Source: Streptomyces sp. NBC_01716
GTDB taxonomy: Bacteria > Actinomycetota > Actinomycetes > Streptomycetales > Streptomycetaceae
Direction of reading: 5' to 3'
Length of the DNA: 64,000 nucleotides
Assembly: GCF_036248275.1 (NCBI RefSeq)
Contig: NZ_CP109181.1
Location: forward strand, 4,092,001 to 4,156,000
The notes under the pieces were generated by a model. The model did not search any database. It was not told where the DNA came from and worked only from the letters and a program-made list of their open reading frames with translations. Position numbers and translations under genes: made by a program. Within the stretch, counting starts at the first letter, position 1. Every line of letters starts with the position of its first letter. This document shows positions 50,134 to 58,500 of the stretch, in pieces.

Positions 50134-50161
50134 GTGACAGAGTTCGATACGACGGTATCGT
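50134..50161 (+). promoter_or_regulatory. Putative promoter with overlapping dyad for the XRE regulator
   Basis: GTGACA (50134-50139) and TATCGT (50156-50161) are 16 bases apart and resemble -35/-10 elements. The inverted repeat CGATAC-GACG-GTATCG (50145-50160) covers the -10, and a CTCTG/CAGAG repeat lies just upstream. Autoregulation by the XRE protein is plausible. Confidence 0.5.
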
Positions 50162-50230
50162 GGTCCGCTGAACGGAGAGGTGAACGGAGAGGAAGAGACC
50201 CTCCCCATCCGCGGACGCGAGGAGGGCCCG

Positions 50231-51112
50231 GTGAGTCAGCCAAGATCCGGCCCCACCGTCGCTCTGCGTTGCTTCGGGGCCGATCTGCGCCGTCGCCGCG
50301 AAGCCGCGGGCATGACCCTCCAGGGCGTGGCGGACGTGATCAAGAAGGACCGCGCGACACCGGCCCGCTGGGAGAACGCCGAAACCGTGCCGAATCCGCG
50401 CATGGTCGCCGTGCTGCTCGACCTCTACAAGACGCCCGTCGCCGAGCGGGGCGAGGTCCTTCACGCGCTGGAGGAGGCGAAGAAGCCCGGGTGGTGGCAC
50501 CCCTGGCGCGAGGTCGCCGAGGTCGGTGTCATCGATCTGGAGTCAGCGGCGACCGGCATCCGTTCGTACGCTCCGGGCGTGCTGCCGGATCTGCTCCAGA
50601 CCACGGAGTACGCGGAAGCCCTGATGAGTCTGCGCAACCCCTACGAGGACCCCGCCGTACGGCGCCTGCGGCTGGAACTGCTGGAGGCCCGCAAGGAGCA
50701 CACCATCGAGGGCAAGCCGAGCACCGGCAACGGTGACCGGGCCGGGCTCTGGGTGTTGCTGGAAGAGGGGACACTGCGGCGCCGTGTCGGCGGAGCCGGG
50801 GTGATGGCCCGTCAACTGGACTACCTTGAAGCCCATATCGCCGATGTCGGGTCGTCGGTGGCCATCCAGGTCATTCCACCCGGCGTACCGCACCCGCTGG
50901 CCATCAGTCTCTGTGGCCATATCGAGATCCTCCGCTTCAAGGAGTTCGGCATGGGAGAGAGACTGATCCAGATCGGCCTCCATCCGGCCATGACGCTCAT
51001 CACCGACGACTCCGACGCGGTGGAGAACTACCGGATGGCGGTGGACGTGACCAGTGGGTTCGCACCGCCTCGTTTCACCCCCCTGCCCCTGACGAGTAAG
51101 GACTTCGGATGA
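50231..51112 (+). CDS. XRE-family helix-turn-helix regulator with DUF5753 domain
   Basis: A 293-residue protein with GTG at 50231 behind GGAGGG. The HTH is LRRRREAAGMTLQGVADVIK with KDRATPARWENAET. The DUF5753 domain begins near ESAATGIRSYAPGVLPDLLQ, then TTEYAEAL, and continues with RQLDYLEAHIADVGSSVAIQ and VIPPGVPHP. This is the BldB/WhiJ-like class found in many copies in Streptomyces, often beside a small DUF397 protein. Here the partner is instead a DUF574 methyltransferase, joined by a 4-base overlap, and a divergent GHKL-like protein. Confidence 0.94.
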   Translation: MSQPRSGPTVALRCFGADLRRRREAAGMTLQGVADVIKKDRATPARWENAETVPNPRMVAVLLDLYKTPVAERGEVLHALEEAKKPGWWHPWREVAEVGVIDLESAATGIRSYAPGVLPDLLQTTEYAEALMSLRNPYEDPAVRRLRLELLEARKEHTIEGKPSTGNGDRAGLWVLLEEGTLRRRVGGAGVMARQLDYLEAHIADVGSSVAIQVIPPGVPHPLAISLCGHIEILRFKEFGMGERLIQIGLHPAMTLITDDSDAVENYRMAVDVTSGFAPPRFTPLPLTSKDFG

Positions 51113-51909
51113 GCGACTCCGTACGCCCCGGAACCAATGTGATGCCCACCGTCCCCAACTCCGCGCGGATCTGGAACTACGCCCAGGGCGGCCAGGACAA
51201 CTACCAACTCGACCGCGATCTCGCCGAGGTGATGATGGGCGACTTCCCGGAGATCAAGACCGCGGCCATGGAGTCACGTGCTTTCCAGGAGCGGGTGGCG
51301 GACCATGTCGTCCGCGAGGGCGGGATCCGCCAGCTCCTCGACCTGGGCACGGGCATTCCCACCGGGCGCGGCACCCACGGCATGGCGCAGCGGGCGGCTC
51401 CCGAGTCGCGCGTCGTGTACGTCGACAACGACCCGGTCGTCCTCAACCACGCGAGTTCGCTGCGGAGTTCGCCGGAGGGCAAGATCCACTATCTCCAGCA
51501 GGACTTCCGGCTGGTGGACAAGGTCCTTGACGACGCCTCGCAGACGCTGAATCTGGACGAGCCTGTCGCCCTTCTGGTGCTCTCCACCCTCGGGCACTTC
51601 CCGCCCGCCGAGGCGGCCGACCTGGTCGAGCGGTACACGAGCCGGCTCGCCTCCGGCTCGTATCTGGCGGTGTGCGACACGATCGAGACGCCGGGCGTGC
51701 TCAGGATGCAGGAGCACTACCGGGCGGCCGACCCCGAGGGTGCCTACCTCGCCCGGACACCGGACCAGATCGCGGACTGCGCCCGTGGGCTGACCCTGCT
51801 GCCGCCGGGTCTCCGCCCGCTGCCGGAGATCCTCGTACCGGCCGGGGAGGACATTCCGGCCGGGGCCGCGGACTGTGTGCAGTGGGGGTTCCTGGCGATC
51901 AAGCCGTAG
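51109..51909 (+). CDS. DUF574 (PF04672) family SAM-dependent methyltransferase-like protein
   Basis: A 266-residue protein whose ATG overlaps the XRE stop (ATGA). The family start NSARIWNYAQGGQDNYQLDR is present. The SAM loop is LLDLGTGIPTGRGTHGMA, followed by RVVYVDNDPVVLNHA, LLVLSTLGHFPP and LASGSYLAVCD. These proteins are typical of Streptomyces regulatory gene sets. Substrate and role are not known; the co-translation implies a link with the regulator. Confidence 0.93.
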   Translation: MSDSVRPGTNVMPTVPNSARIWNYAQGGQDNYQLDRDLAEVMMGDFPEIKTAAMESRAFQERVADHVVREGGIRQLLDLGTGIPTGRGTHGMAQRAAPESRVVYVDNDPVVLNHASSLRSSPEGKIHYLQQDFRLVDKVLDDASQTLNLDEPVALLVLSTLGHFPPAEAADLVERYTSRLASGSYLAVCDTIETPGVLRMQEHYRAADPEGAYLARTPDQIADCARGLTLLPPGLRPLPEILVPAGEDIPAGAADCVQWGFLAIKP

Positions 51910-51941
51910 CGTCGGAAGGGGTGTTGGGTGGGCCGCACGGC

Positions 51942-51947
51942 TAATGT
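51942..51947 (+). promoter_or_regulatory. Putative -10 element for a leaderless phosphatase transcript
   Basis: TAATGT ends 7 bases before the GTG at 51955. There is no ribosome site and no clear -35. Confidence 0.5.
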
Positions 51948-51954
51948 CGGGTCT

Positions 51955-52386
51955 GTGAACACGACTTGGGAGCCCACGGCCGCAGGCGTGCTGCGGCTGC
52001 CGTCCGGTCGGCTCGTGCGCGGCCGGGGACTGCGCCACCCCCTCCCGGCCGGCCCCGCGCCCGCCTTCGCGCTCCATCTGCTGGGCAAGGAGCCGCCCGC
52101 CGTCGAGTGGGAGGCCCGCTGGGTCCGCTGGCCCGACTTCCGGCTGCCGTCCGACCGGGCGGGGGCCGCGGAGGCGTTGCGGGAAGCCTTGTCGCGGTCC
52201 TCCGACGAGCGCGTCGAGGTCGCCTGCGGCGGCGGGCGGGGCCGTACCGGCACGGCCCTGGCCTGCCTCGCCGTCCTCGACGGGGTGCCGAACGCCGAGG
52301 CGGTCGCCTATATCCGCGCGCACTATTCGCGGCACGCGGTCGAGACGCCCTGGCAGAAGCGGTACGTCGCGCGCTTCGGCGCGTAG
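51955..52386 (+). CDS. Protein-tyrosine/dual-specificity phosphatase-like protein
   Basis: A 143-residue protein with the CX5R signature ACGGGRGRTGTAL (Cys91, Arg97) and a WPD loop, WPDFRLPSD (Asp61), both needed for the Cys-phosphate mechanism. The His usually before the Cys is Ala here. Total length is at the small end for the family. GTG at 51955 is chosen because a -10 hexamer lies just upstream, indicating a leaderless message. Possible substrates include proteins phosphorylated by Ser/Thr or Tyr kinases; none can be named. Confidence 0.85.
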   Translation: MNTTWEPTAAGVLRLPSGRLVRGRGLRHPLPAGPAPAFALHLLGKEPPAVEWEARWVRWPDFRLPSDRAGAAEALREALSRSSDERVEVACGGGRGRTGTALACLAVLDGVPNAEAVAYIRAHYSRHAVETPWQKRYVARFGA

Positions 52387-52415
52387 ACGGCGCGGGCCGG
52401 GCCGTCGCCGGGGCC

Positions 52416-54878
52416 TCAGCTCACCACCGCTCCCGACGCCAGCAGCAGATCCGGCAGCGTGCCCTCGAACTCCGGTATCAGACGCAGCGCCAGCGCCCAG
52501 CCCTCCGGGTTGTCCGACAGGTGCTCCGCCGCCAGCGCCGCGACTTCGCCGCGGGCCTCGCGTATCTCGTCGGTCGCGGGCGAGTCCTCCTGGCCCAGCG
52601 CCCTGGACAGGAACGCCACCACCGGCTGCGCCGGGTAGCCGGACCGCACCGCATCGGGCAGGGTGATCTGCCCCAGATGGTGCGCCTTCTCCAGCCAGCG
52701 GCAGCCGCCGCGGTCCAGCTGGAGGGGGTACTTCATCAGCAGCTCCGTGGCCGTCGGCGGCTTCCCCGTCCGGCGGGGCCGGTAATGGGGATGCGACAGA
52801 CGCAGAGCGGCGACGGCCGACATCTCGGCGAGCTCGGCCGGGCAGCCGTCCAGTGCGGCCAGCCGGACAAGAAGCCTGTCGTGCAGGGGCTTCGCGCGGT
52901 GCGTCGCCGCCAGCTCGGCCCATGGCAGCGGCCCCGGACCGATCTCCTCGGCGAAGAGGTCGATGGCCTTCGTCAAGTCGTCGTCCTCGCTGCCCGCCCC
53001 CTTGTCGCACAGGAAGTCCGCCCGCCCCGCCGGGCTCGCGGCGCTCTCGTACGCGGCACGCAGCAGGGCGGCTCCGTTCTCCGGCCCCTCGGTCTCCAGC
53101 GCCGTACGCCCCGTCTTCAGCGTCGCCGGTGACAACGGGTGCCTGGCCTGCCGCTTACGGCCCGGGAAGTCCGTCTCGTCCAGCAACTCCCCTACGGCTC
53201 CGGGCCCGTGGCGCTCCCAGAGCCGTAGCAGCATGTGCAGCTCCAGCGCCGGCGTGTGGACCTTCGCCCGGGGGCTGCCCAGCAGAATCCGGCACAGCAG
53301 CGGGTCGCCCGAGTCGCAGCACGCGAGCAGCCATGGCCGGCGCGCGCTCTCCCGCACCCCCTCCACCAGGGGCTCCGTCAGCGGGATCCGCTCGGCGGTG
53401 GAGGTGTCAGCCGACCTGCCGTCCCGCCAGCGCCGGCCGGAGAGGATGTGCCCGCGCTGGTCGAGGGTGAGGTCGGTGTGGAGGAAGAGCGCGGCGTTGA
53501 CTTCGGCGTCGTTGTACGTGATCAGGTCCTCGATCACCTCGGCCGGGGTCGTCCAGTCGGACGCGATGCCCGCGAGGGCGGGCGCACCTCGCAACTGGAT
53601 GATGTGAGCGCGCAGTTCAGGGCTCGGCGCGTGCCAGAGCAGCAGCTGCTGGATGGCCCGCAGGTCCATGTGCGCGGCGAGCGCGCACCGCGTCCCGTGG
53701 TCGGCCGCGTCGTACAGATGCAGCCACGCCGACCGGCCGCCCTTCTGCCTGCGGCTCGGGAACTCCGGCCCCATCGGCCTCGGCCACGGCTGGCCGCTGT
53801 GCTTGGGCACCTCGGCGAGCGCGGCGTCGATCAGCTCGGTGACGCTCCCGGCGAAGCGCGGGAGCAGGGTGTACAGGGCCCGCCAGGGCGCGAAGTCCGA
53901 ACCGAGCCTGGCCACTTGGGCGGCCAGGGCGGCCCGTACGTCCTCGTGGTCGTGCGGCAGCCCGCACAGGACCTTGCGCGCCGGGACGACCTCCCGCAGG
54001 ACGCGGTCGGCCGGGAAGACACCGGACGGTATTCCGGGTACGAGGAGTTCGGCCAGGCGGTCCTCCTCGGCGGCGGCCAGCATCGGCCAGTGGAGGTTGC
54101 CCTCGATCCGCAGCCCGCGGTTCGCCTTGAAGGCGGCGAGGGCCAGCTCCTCCGGGCAGTCCGGGTGCGTCCGCAGTTTGCGCAGGCCGTTGGCGGTGAA
54201 CGGCGTGCCGCGATTCTCCTCGACCAACTCGTCCCAGTGCAGGGCCCCCGGGGCCGGCGGCAGCTCTATGTCGCCGTGGTAGGTCGCGTCGTGGAGGTGC
54301 TCGATCAGCTCCTTCGTCGTGCCGGGTGCGGGCGTCGACGACCGGTCCGGCCGGGGGGCGCTGTTCTTCGGGCGGGCGGGGGCGGGCGCGGGGGCAGGTG
54401 CAGGCTTCGCTTCGAGGACGCGCCGCGCGAGCGCCACCAGTTCGGGGAAGGGGGAGAGCAGGGCCGGCTCCAGCAGTTCCCGGGACCTGGCCTCCATCAG
54501 CCTCCTCGGCAGCGCGCCCTTCGCCTGCCAGGCGGGGTCGTCGGCCGTGGCCGCCGCGCCCTCCCACACCGCAGCGCGCTCGTCCGCGTCGCGCTCCCAG
54601 TCGCGATCGCCGTAGAGATGGACGGCCAGGGCGGGATCGCCGAGCGCGGCCAGCCGGCGGAACACATCGCGGTGGTACCGGCGGGCCGAGAGCAGCGCGG
54701 TGCGCAACTCCGGGTCGGGCGAGGAGAGCACCTCGTCCAGCAGAACCGGCGGCACCGGGGCACCACTGCCCAGCAGCGCGAGCGTCTCCTCCCGTATCCG
54801 GGGGATCAGCGCGCGGGTGAGTGTCCGGTCGGCGAGTGCGTAGGCGGCGGACACGACGGTGTCGTCGGCGAGGCGCAT
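52416..54878 (-). CDS. Large helical repeat-like protein of unknown function, in a MoxR/VWA gene set
   Basis: An 820-residue protein, wholly helical in pattern with many recurring stretches such as PDPELRTALLSARRYHRDVF, THPDCPEELALAAFKANRGL and SSPDPELR. These suggest irregular HEAT/variant-repeat units. A Pro/Ala/Lys linker near 160-185 splits a smaller N-terminal part from the main body. No enzyme motif is seen. It follows the AAA ATPase gene by 58 bases on the same strand. Its role is probably as scaffold or substrate receptor for the ATPase. I do not recognise a named family. Confidence 0.8.
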   Translation of the reverse strand: MRLADDTVVSAAYALADRTLTRALIPRIREETLALLGSGAPVPPVLLDEVLSSPDPELRTALLSARRYHRDVFRRLAALGDPALAVHLYGDRDWERDADERAAVWEGAAATADDPAWQAKGALPRRLMEARSRELLEPALLSPFPELVALARRVLEAKPAPAPAPAPARPKNSAPRPDRSSTPAPGTTKELIEHLHDATYHGDIELPPAPGALHWDELVEENRGTPFTANGLRKLRTHPDCPEELALAAFKANRGLRIEGNLHWPMLAAAEEDRLAELLVPGIPSGVFPADRVLREVVPARKVLCGLPHDHEDVRAALAAQVARLGSDFAPWRALYTLLPRFAGSVTELIDAALAEVPKHSGQPWPRPMGPEFPSRRQKGGRSAWLHLYDAADHGTRCALAAHMDLRAIQQLLLWHAPSPELRAHIIQLRGAPALAGIASDWTTPAEVIEDLITYNDAEVNAALFLHTDLTLDQRGHILSGRRWRDGRSADTSTAERIPLTEPLVEGVRESARRPWLLACCDSGDPLLCRILLGSPRAKVHTPALELHMLLRLWERHGPGAVGELLDETDFPGRKRQARHPLSPATLKTGRTALETEGPENGAALLRAAYESAASPAGRADFLCDKGAGSEDDDLTKAIDLFAEEIGPGPLPWAELAATHRAKPLHDRLLVRLAALDGCPAELAEMSAVAALRLSHPHYRPRRTGKPPTATELLMKYPLQLDRGGCRWLEKAHHLGQITLPDAVRSGYPAQPVVAFLSRALGQEDSPATDEIREARGEVAALAAEHLSDNPEGWALALRLIPEFEGTLPDLLLASGAVVS

Positions 54879-54936
54879 GGCGTGGGGTCCGGGCTTTCTG
54901 GAGGAGGGAGTGGGTGGTGGTGGGGCCGGGGCCGTG

Positions 54937-56853
54937 TCAGGACGGCGACGCGGCGAGCTCCTTCATCCGGGCCAGCGCACCGACCCAGAAGCTCTGCCGG
55001 GCGGGCGTCTGCCCGACGAGATACGTGGCGCGCAGCTTCGGCGGCAGCTGCCGCAGCGCTCGGGCCACCACGTCGCCGTGCCGCTTGAGCTGGGACAACT
55101 CGGCGTTGGCCAGGACCCGGTGCACGAGGTCGGTGTCGTTGGTCCCCTCCGTCGAGACCTCCGAAGCGACGGCGAGCCGCTTTTCCCAGAGATCGATGTC
55201 CCGCACCAACTGCTTGAAGCCCAGGGTTACTTCAGCCCCGACGCCCGCCAGTCTGGCTTCGAGCGCGGTCAGCGGCACCGGTGCGAACTCGCCCTCGCCC
55301 AGGTAGATCAGGCCGGATATCAGTGGCTGGCCGGCCAGATGCAGTTTGATCAGACGCTCCAGCGTCCGCTTGGTGATCCAGTCGCGGGCCTCTTCGTCGA
55401 TGTCGTTCTTCCACCATTCGAGGACGGTCTCGGCCACCTCGCCGTACGCGGCGATGAGCCATTCGTTCGCCGGGATGTCCTCGGGCCGCACCTCGTAACT
55501 GACCGTGAAGCGGCTGGCCTGCGCCACGTTGTTCCGGCTGACCTGGAGTTTCCTGCCGAGGTGGTACGGCGGGTTCTGGAGCGCGATCTGGGCGCGCAGA
55601 CCCTCCACCGGCCGCCCTGCCAGCGACCACTCCTGGGTGATCTCCATCAGCTTGGCGAACGCGGCCTTGTCCTTGGGCCGGTTGTACTCGTCCCAGATGA
55701 TCACCTTCTCCCCCGGGCCCGAGAGCGACCGGGTGAGCAGCGTGTCCAGCCGGCCGCCGGGGGTGGGCACCGGCACGCACAGGTCCTCGACGTTGGTCAC
55801 CGGGAGCGAGAAGTACACCGGCTCCGCGCCGAGTTCGTCCCGTACGACGCTCTTGGTGATCTCCGTCTTCCCGCAGCCGGGCGGCCCCTGGAGCAGCACC
55901 GCCCAGTTCTCCCGCAGGGCGGTGCGCAGGATGCGGCGTACGGGATCGGCGACCGTGCTCGGATTGGCCGCGCCCACGGCGCTCGCGATGGCGTCCAGGG
56001 TCTCCGCCGTACGGTCCGCTCCCTCCGTGCCGTCCTTGCGCCGGTCCCGCAGCCGCAGCCGGACCCCGCCCACCAGCGGGAGCCCCCAGCTCAGCGGCAG
56101 CCCGGCGCGGGCGCAGTCCAGCACGTGCTCCAGGGTGCGCGGGGAGAGCAGCGAACGCAGCTTGGGCGTCAGGCCGGCCCAGATCCGGAAGACCTCGCCG
56201 AGGTCCCAGTCGGGGTAGCGGGCGGCGAGGGTGTGGCGCCAGGCCGTGTCGTTGGACGTGAGGCGCAGCGTGACCATGCGGTCGAGCACGGCGAGGTCGC
56301 TGCGGACGGAGCCGGTCTCCGTCCGGGACTCGTTGTCGCAGAGGAAGACGCCGACGCAGCCGAGCGCGCGCAGGTCGTGTTCGCCGAGGGTCCAGTCGCA
56401 GGCGATCTGCATGAGCTGGGACTGGATCATCTCGCCGGCCTGGAGAGAGTCGTCGATCAGCAGTACGAAGGGCTCGCCGGGGTCGAGCTGGCTCATGATC
56501 AGCTGTGTGAGGACGAGTTGGCCCGTGCCGTCGTCCCGTACGGGGGCGTTCATCAGCAGGTCGTCGGGGGTGAGATTGGCCGCGGGGACGAGGACGACGC
56601 GTGTGCCGGGGTGGGCCTCGGGGATATGGCGGAGGAAGGTGGAGGTCTTGCCGATGCCGTGCTCGCCGAAGACCTGGCCGGTCTGGCCCATCGCGATCAT
56701 GGCGTCGATGAACTCCGCGAGGCGCGTGCCCGGTTGGGGGCCGGACGGCCGCTCCGGGTAGGTGGCCGTGCCGGGCCAGGCCGCCTTGTCGCGGGCGCTG
56801 TGGTCGTCGCGGCCGGAGGTGCGCGCCGCGCGGTTCGGGTCGGTCTTGATCAC
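54937..56853 (-). CDS. Double-AAA (MoxR-like) ATPase
   Basis: A 638-residue protein with two ATPase modules. The first has Walker A VFGEHGIGKTS (about 62-71) and Walker B FVLLIDDS (129-136). The second has Walker A LLQGPPGCGKTE (320-331) and Walker B KVIIWDEYNRP (383-393), followed by a typical MoxR pattern (LMEITQEWS, RAQIALQNPPYHLGRK, NNVAQASRF). The start is GTG at 56853, 10 bases after GGA; the exact start is uncertain. MoxR ATPases remodel or load partner complexes and usually act with VWA proteins, here encoded just upstream. Confidence 0.88.
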   Translation of the reverse strand: MIKTDPNRAARTSGRDDHSARDKAAWPGTATYPERPSGPQPGTRLAEFIDAMIAMGQTGQVFGEHGIGKTSTFLRHIPEAHPGTRVVLVPAANLTPDDLLMNAPVRDDGTGQLVLTQLIMSQLDPGEPFVLLIDDSLQAGEMIQSQLMQIACDWTLGEHDLRALGCVGVFLCDNESRTETGSVRSDLAVLDRMVTLRLTSNDTAWRHTLAARYPDWDLGEVFRIWAGLTPKLRSLLSPRTLEHVLDCARAGLPLSWGLPLVGGVRLRLRDRRKDGTEGADRTAETLDAIASAVGAANPSTVADPVRRILRTALRENWAVLLQGPPGCGKTEITKSVVRDELGAEPVYFSLPVTNVEDLCVPVPTPGGRLDTLLTRSLSGPGEKVIIWDEYNRPKDKAAFAKLMEITQEWSLAGRPVEGLRAQIALQNPPYHLGRKLQVSRNNVAQASRFTVSYEVRPEDIPANEWLIAAYGEVAETVLEWWKNDIDEEARDWITKRTLERLIKLHLAGQPLISGLIYLGEGEFAPVPLTALEARLAGVGAEVTLGFKQLVRDIDLWEKRLAVASEVSTEGTNDTDLVHRVLANAELSQLKRHGDVVARALRQLPPKLRATYLVGQTPARQSFWVGALARMKELAASPS

Positions 56854-56966
56854 GGTGATGGGGTCCAGTCCTTGTGCGTGCGTACGCGGGGATGCGCGAT
56901 GCGTTCGGGGTGAGCCGGGGCGCGCGCAGGCGCGCACCGCCGTACATGCGAGAGAGGCCCGCGGGC

Positions 56967-58391
56967 TCAGCTGTCGCCGGTCGTCACGCGGTGGCAGGCC
57001 ATGGGCGGCTCGTGCCGCTCGGGCCAGTCGTCGCCGCCGTCGGTTATCAGCCAGATCCAGCTCTCGGGCCGGGCCGGGGTCACCTGCGGCGCATGACCGT
57101 CGGTGACCATGATCACCGCGTCCGGCCGTACCTCGCACCGCCTGCCGCCGACTTCGCGGCGCCCCTCCACGTACTCCACGACCTTGCCGAAGTCCGTACC
57201 GCCGCCGCCTCTGACCCGCTCTCCCGCGACGAACGGCATGACCTCGCCGTCGAAGCTCAGCCAGTGCGTCTCGACGCCGTCGGTGCGGCCGATCAGCGTC
57301 ATCAGCCAGTCGATCACCCGCTGGGACATGGAGCCGGAGGTGTCGATGGCGACGACCACCACCTTCGTACGCTCCTTGCCGCGCCGCGACAGCATCGGAT
57401 CGTGGCCGAGCGCGAGCAGCACCGCGCCGTGCTTCCTGGGATAGATGAGCCGTTCGCCGTCGCGGAGTTTGGAGGCGAGCGTGTCGGACAGCCAGCGCTT
57501 CCACCATTCGACCCGGCGGGTGGGCTCGGTCCGGCCGCGCAGCGCGCCGAGGCCGAGGCGCCCCCACATCTTGGTGACCCGGTCGCTGCCGCCCTCGGAA
57601 CGGTCGGCGAGATGCAGGATCTCGTCGCGCGCGGGACCCTCGCCGCGCAGGGCGGCCCGCAGCACGTTCGCCAGGACCCCCTCCACGACCTCGCCCACGG
57701 TCTCCTCGTCCAGGGGGAGTCCGTCGACGAGCAGATGGGGACAGACCGCGCCCGCGGGCACGGGCGGGTCGCTCATCCGCTTCAGCTCGCCGTACACACT
57801 CATGTCGGTCTCGGTGAAGTGCGCGTACGACACCGGCTCAAGGCCCTGGGCGCGCAGATCCTCCTCGTACAGGGCGTGGATCTCGTGCGGATCGATCCCG
57901 ACCGGCTCCCGTACGCCGCCCTCCGCCGCGTCTCCCGTCAGTTGGGTGGGCAGCTTGCTGCGCAGCCGCCGCATCACGACATGGTTGATGGAGACCTCGG
58001 CGGCCAGCTTGAACACCGGGTCCTCGCGCAACTCCGCGGCCATGTACAGATGCCGGTGTATGAGATGGCGCGCCTCGTGGAAGAGCACGAACCGCACTCC
58101 GTCCGCGCCGATCGCCTCGAAGAACTCCGGGTTGTAGAGAAGCACGCAGCTGCCGTCGCCGGTGGCGACCACCGCCGCCGTGTCCACGGCCAGGGTGGGG
58201 ATCTGCTGGTGGCACTTGGTGTAGAGCCAGGAGGCGATCGCGCTCTCGCGCACCCCGAAGTCGAGCATCGCGGCTTCCTTGAGCCGTCGGCCCTTCTCGG
58301 TGACAGCGGGGTCCGGCGGGTCGGCCAACAGCCGCCGCCAGTCGCGCAGTTCGACGCCGCGCTTGGGCGCGGTCACGGACGCTTCGGTCAT
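56967..58391 (-). CDS. VWA-like protein with metallopeptidase-like N-terminus (DUF2201 type)
   Basis: A 474-residue protein starting with ATG at 58391. The first part has a zinc-type motif, FVLFHEARHLIHRHL (His105, Glu106, His109). The C-terminal VWA domain keeps the MIDAS residues in AIDTSGSMSQ (Asp350), GGGGTDFG and MVTDGH. The order is the same as in DUF2201-type VWA proteins that pair with MoxR ATPases. A Cys-rich tail is absent. Whether it cleaves peptides is unproven. It is likely the metal-dependent partner of the downstream ATPase. Confidence 0.9.
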   Translation of the reverse strand: MTEASVTAPKRGVELRDWRRLLADPPDPAVTEKGRRLKEAAMLDFGVRESAIASWLYTKCHQQIPTLAVDTAAVVATGDGSCVLLYNPEFFEAIGADGVRFVLFHEARHLIHRHLYMAAELREDPVFKLAAEVSINHVVMRRLRSKLPTQLTGDAAEGGVREPVGIDPHEIHALYEEDLRAQGLEPVSYAHFTETDMSVYGELKRMSDPPVPAGAVCPHLLVDGLPLDEETVGEVVEGVLANVLRAALRGEGPARDEILHLADRSEGGSDRVTKMWGRLGLGALRGRTEPTRRVEWWKRWLSDTLASKLRDGERLIYPRKHGAVLLALGHDPMLSRRGKERTKVVVVAIDTSGSMSQRVIDWLMTLIGRTDGVETHWLSFDGEVMPFVAGERVRGGGGTDFGKVVEYVEGRREVGGRRCEVRPDAVIMVTDGHAPQVTPARPESWIWLITDGGDDWPERHEPPMACHRVTTGDS

Positions 58392-58459
58392 GGGAAAACA
58401 CTAGCGGCGGGGTCTGACATCCCGTCCGGCGTCACCCGGGCCTGTGGAAAACCCTGGTG

Positions 58460-58500
58460 CGGACGGCGGGTCAGCCGGACGGCGGGGCAGCCGGACGGCG
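58460..58500. repeat. 16-bp direct repeats between the XRE and VWA genes
   Basis: CGGACGGCGGGTCAGC and CGGACGGCGGGGCAGC are adjacent, followed by a third partial copy running into the XRE stop. No function is evident. Confidence 0.8.

Noticed and set aside
49431..50500. Longer versions of the GHKL-like protein and the SDR protein
   Set aside because: Extensions lack domain sequence and cross divergent promoter regions; internal starts with better context were used.
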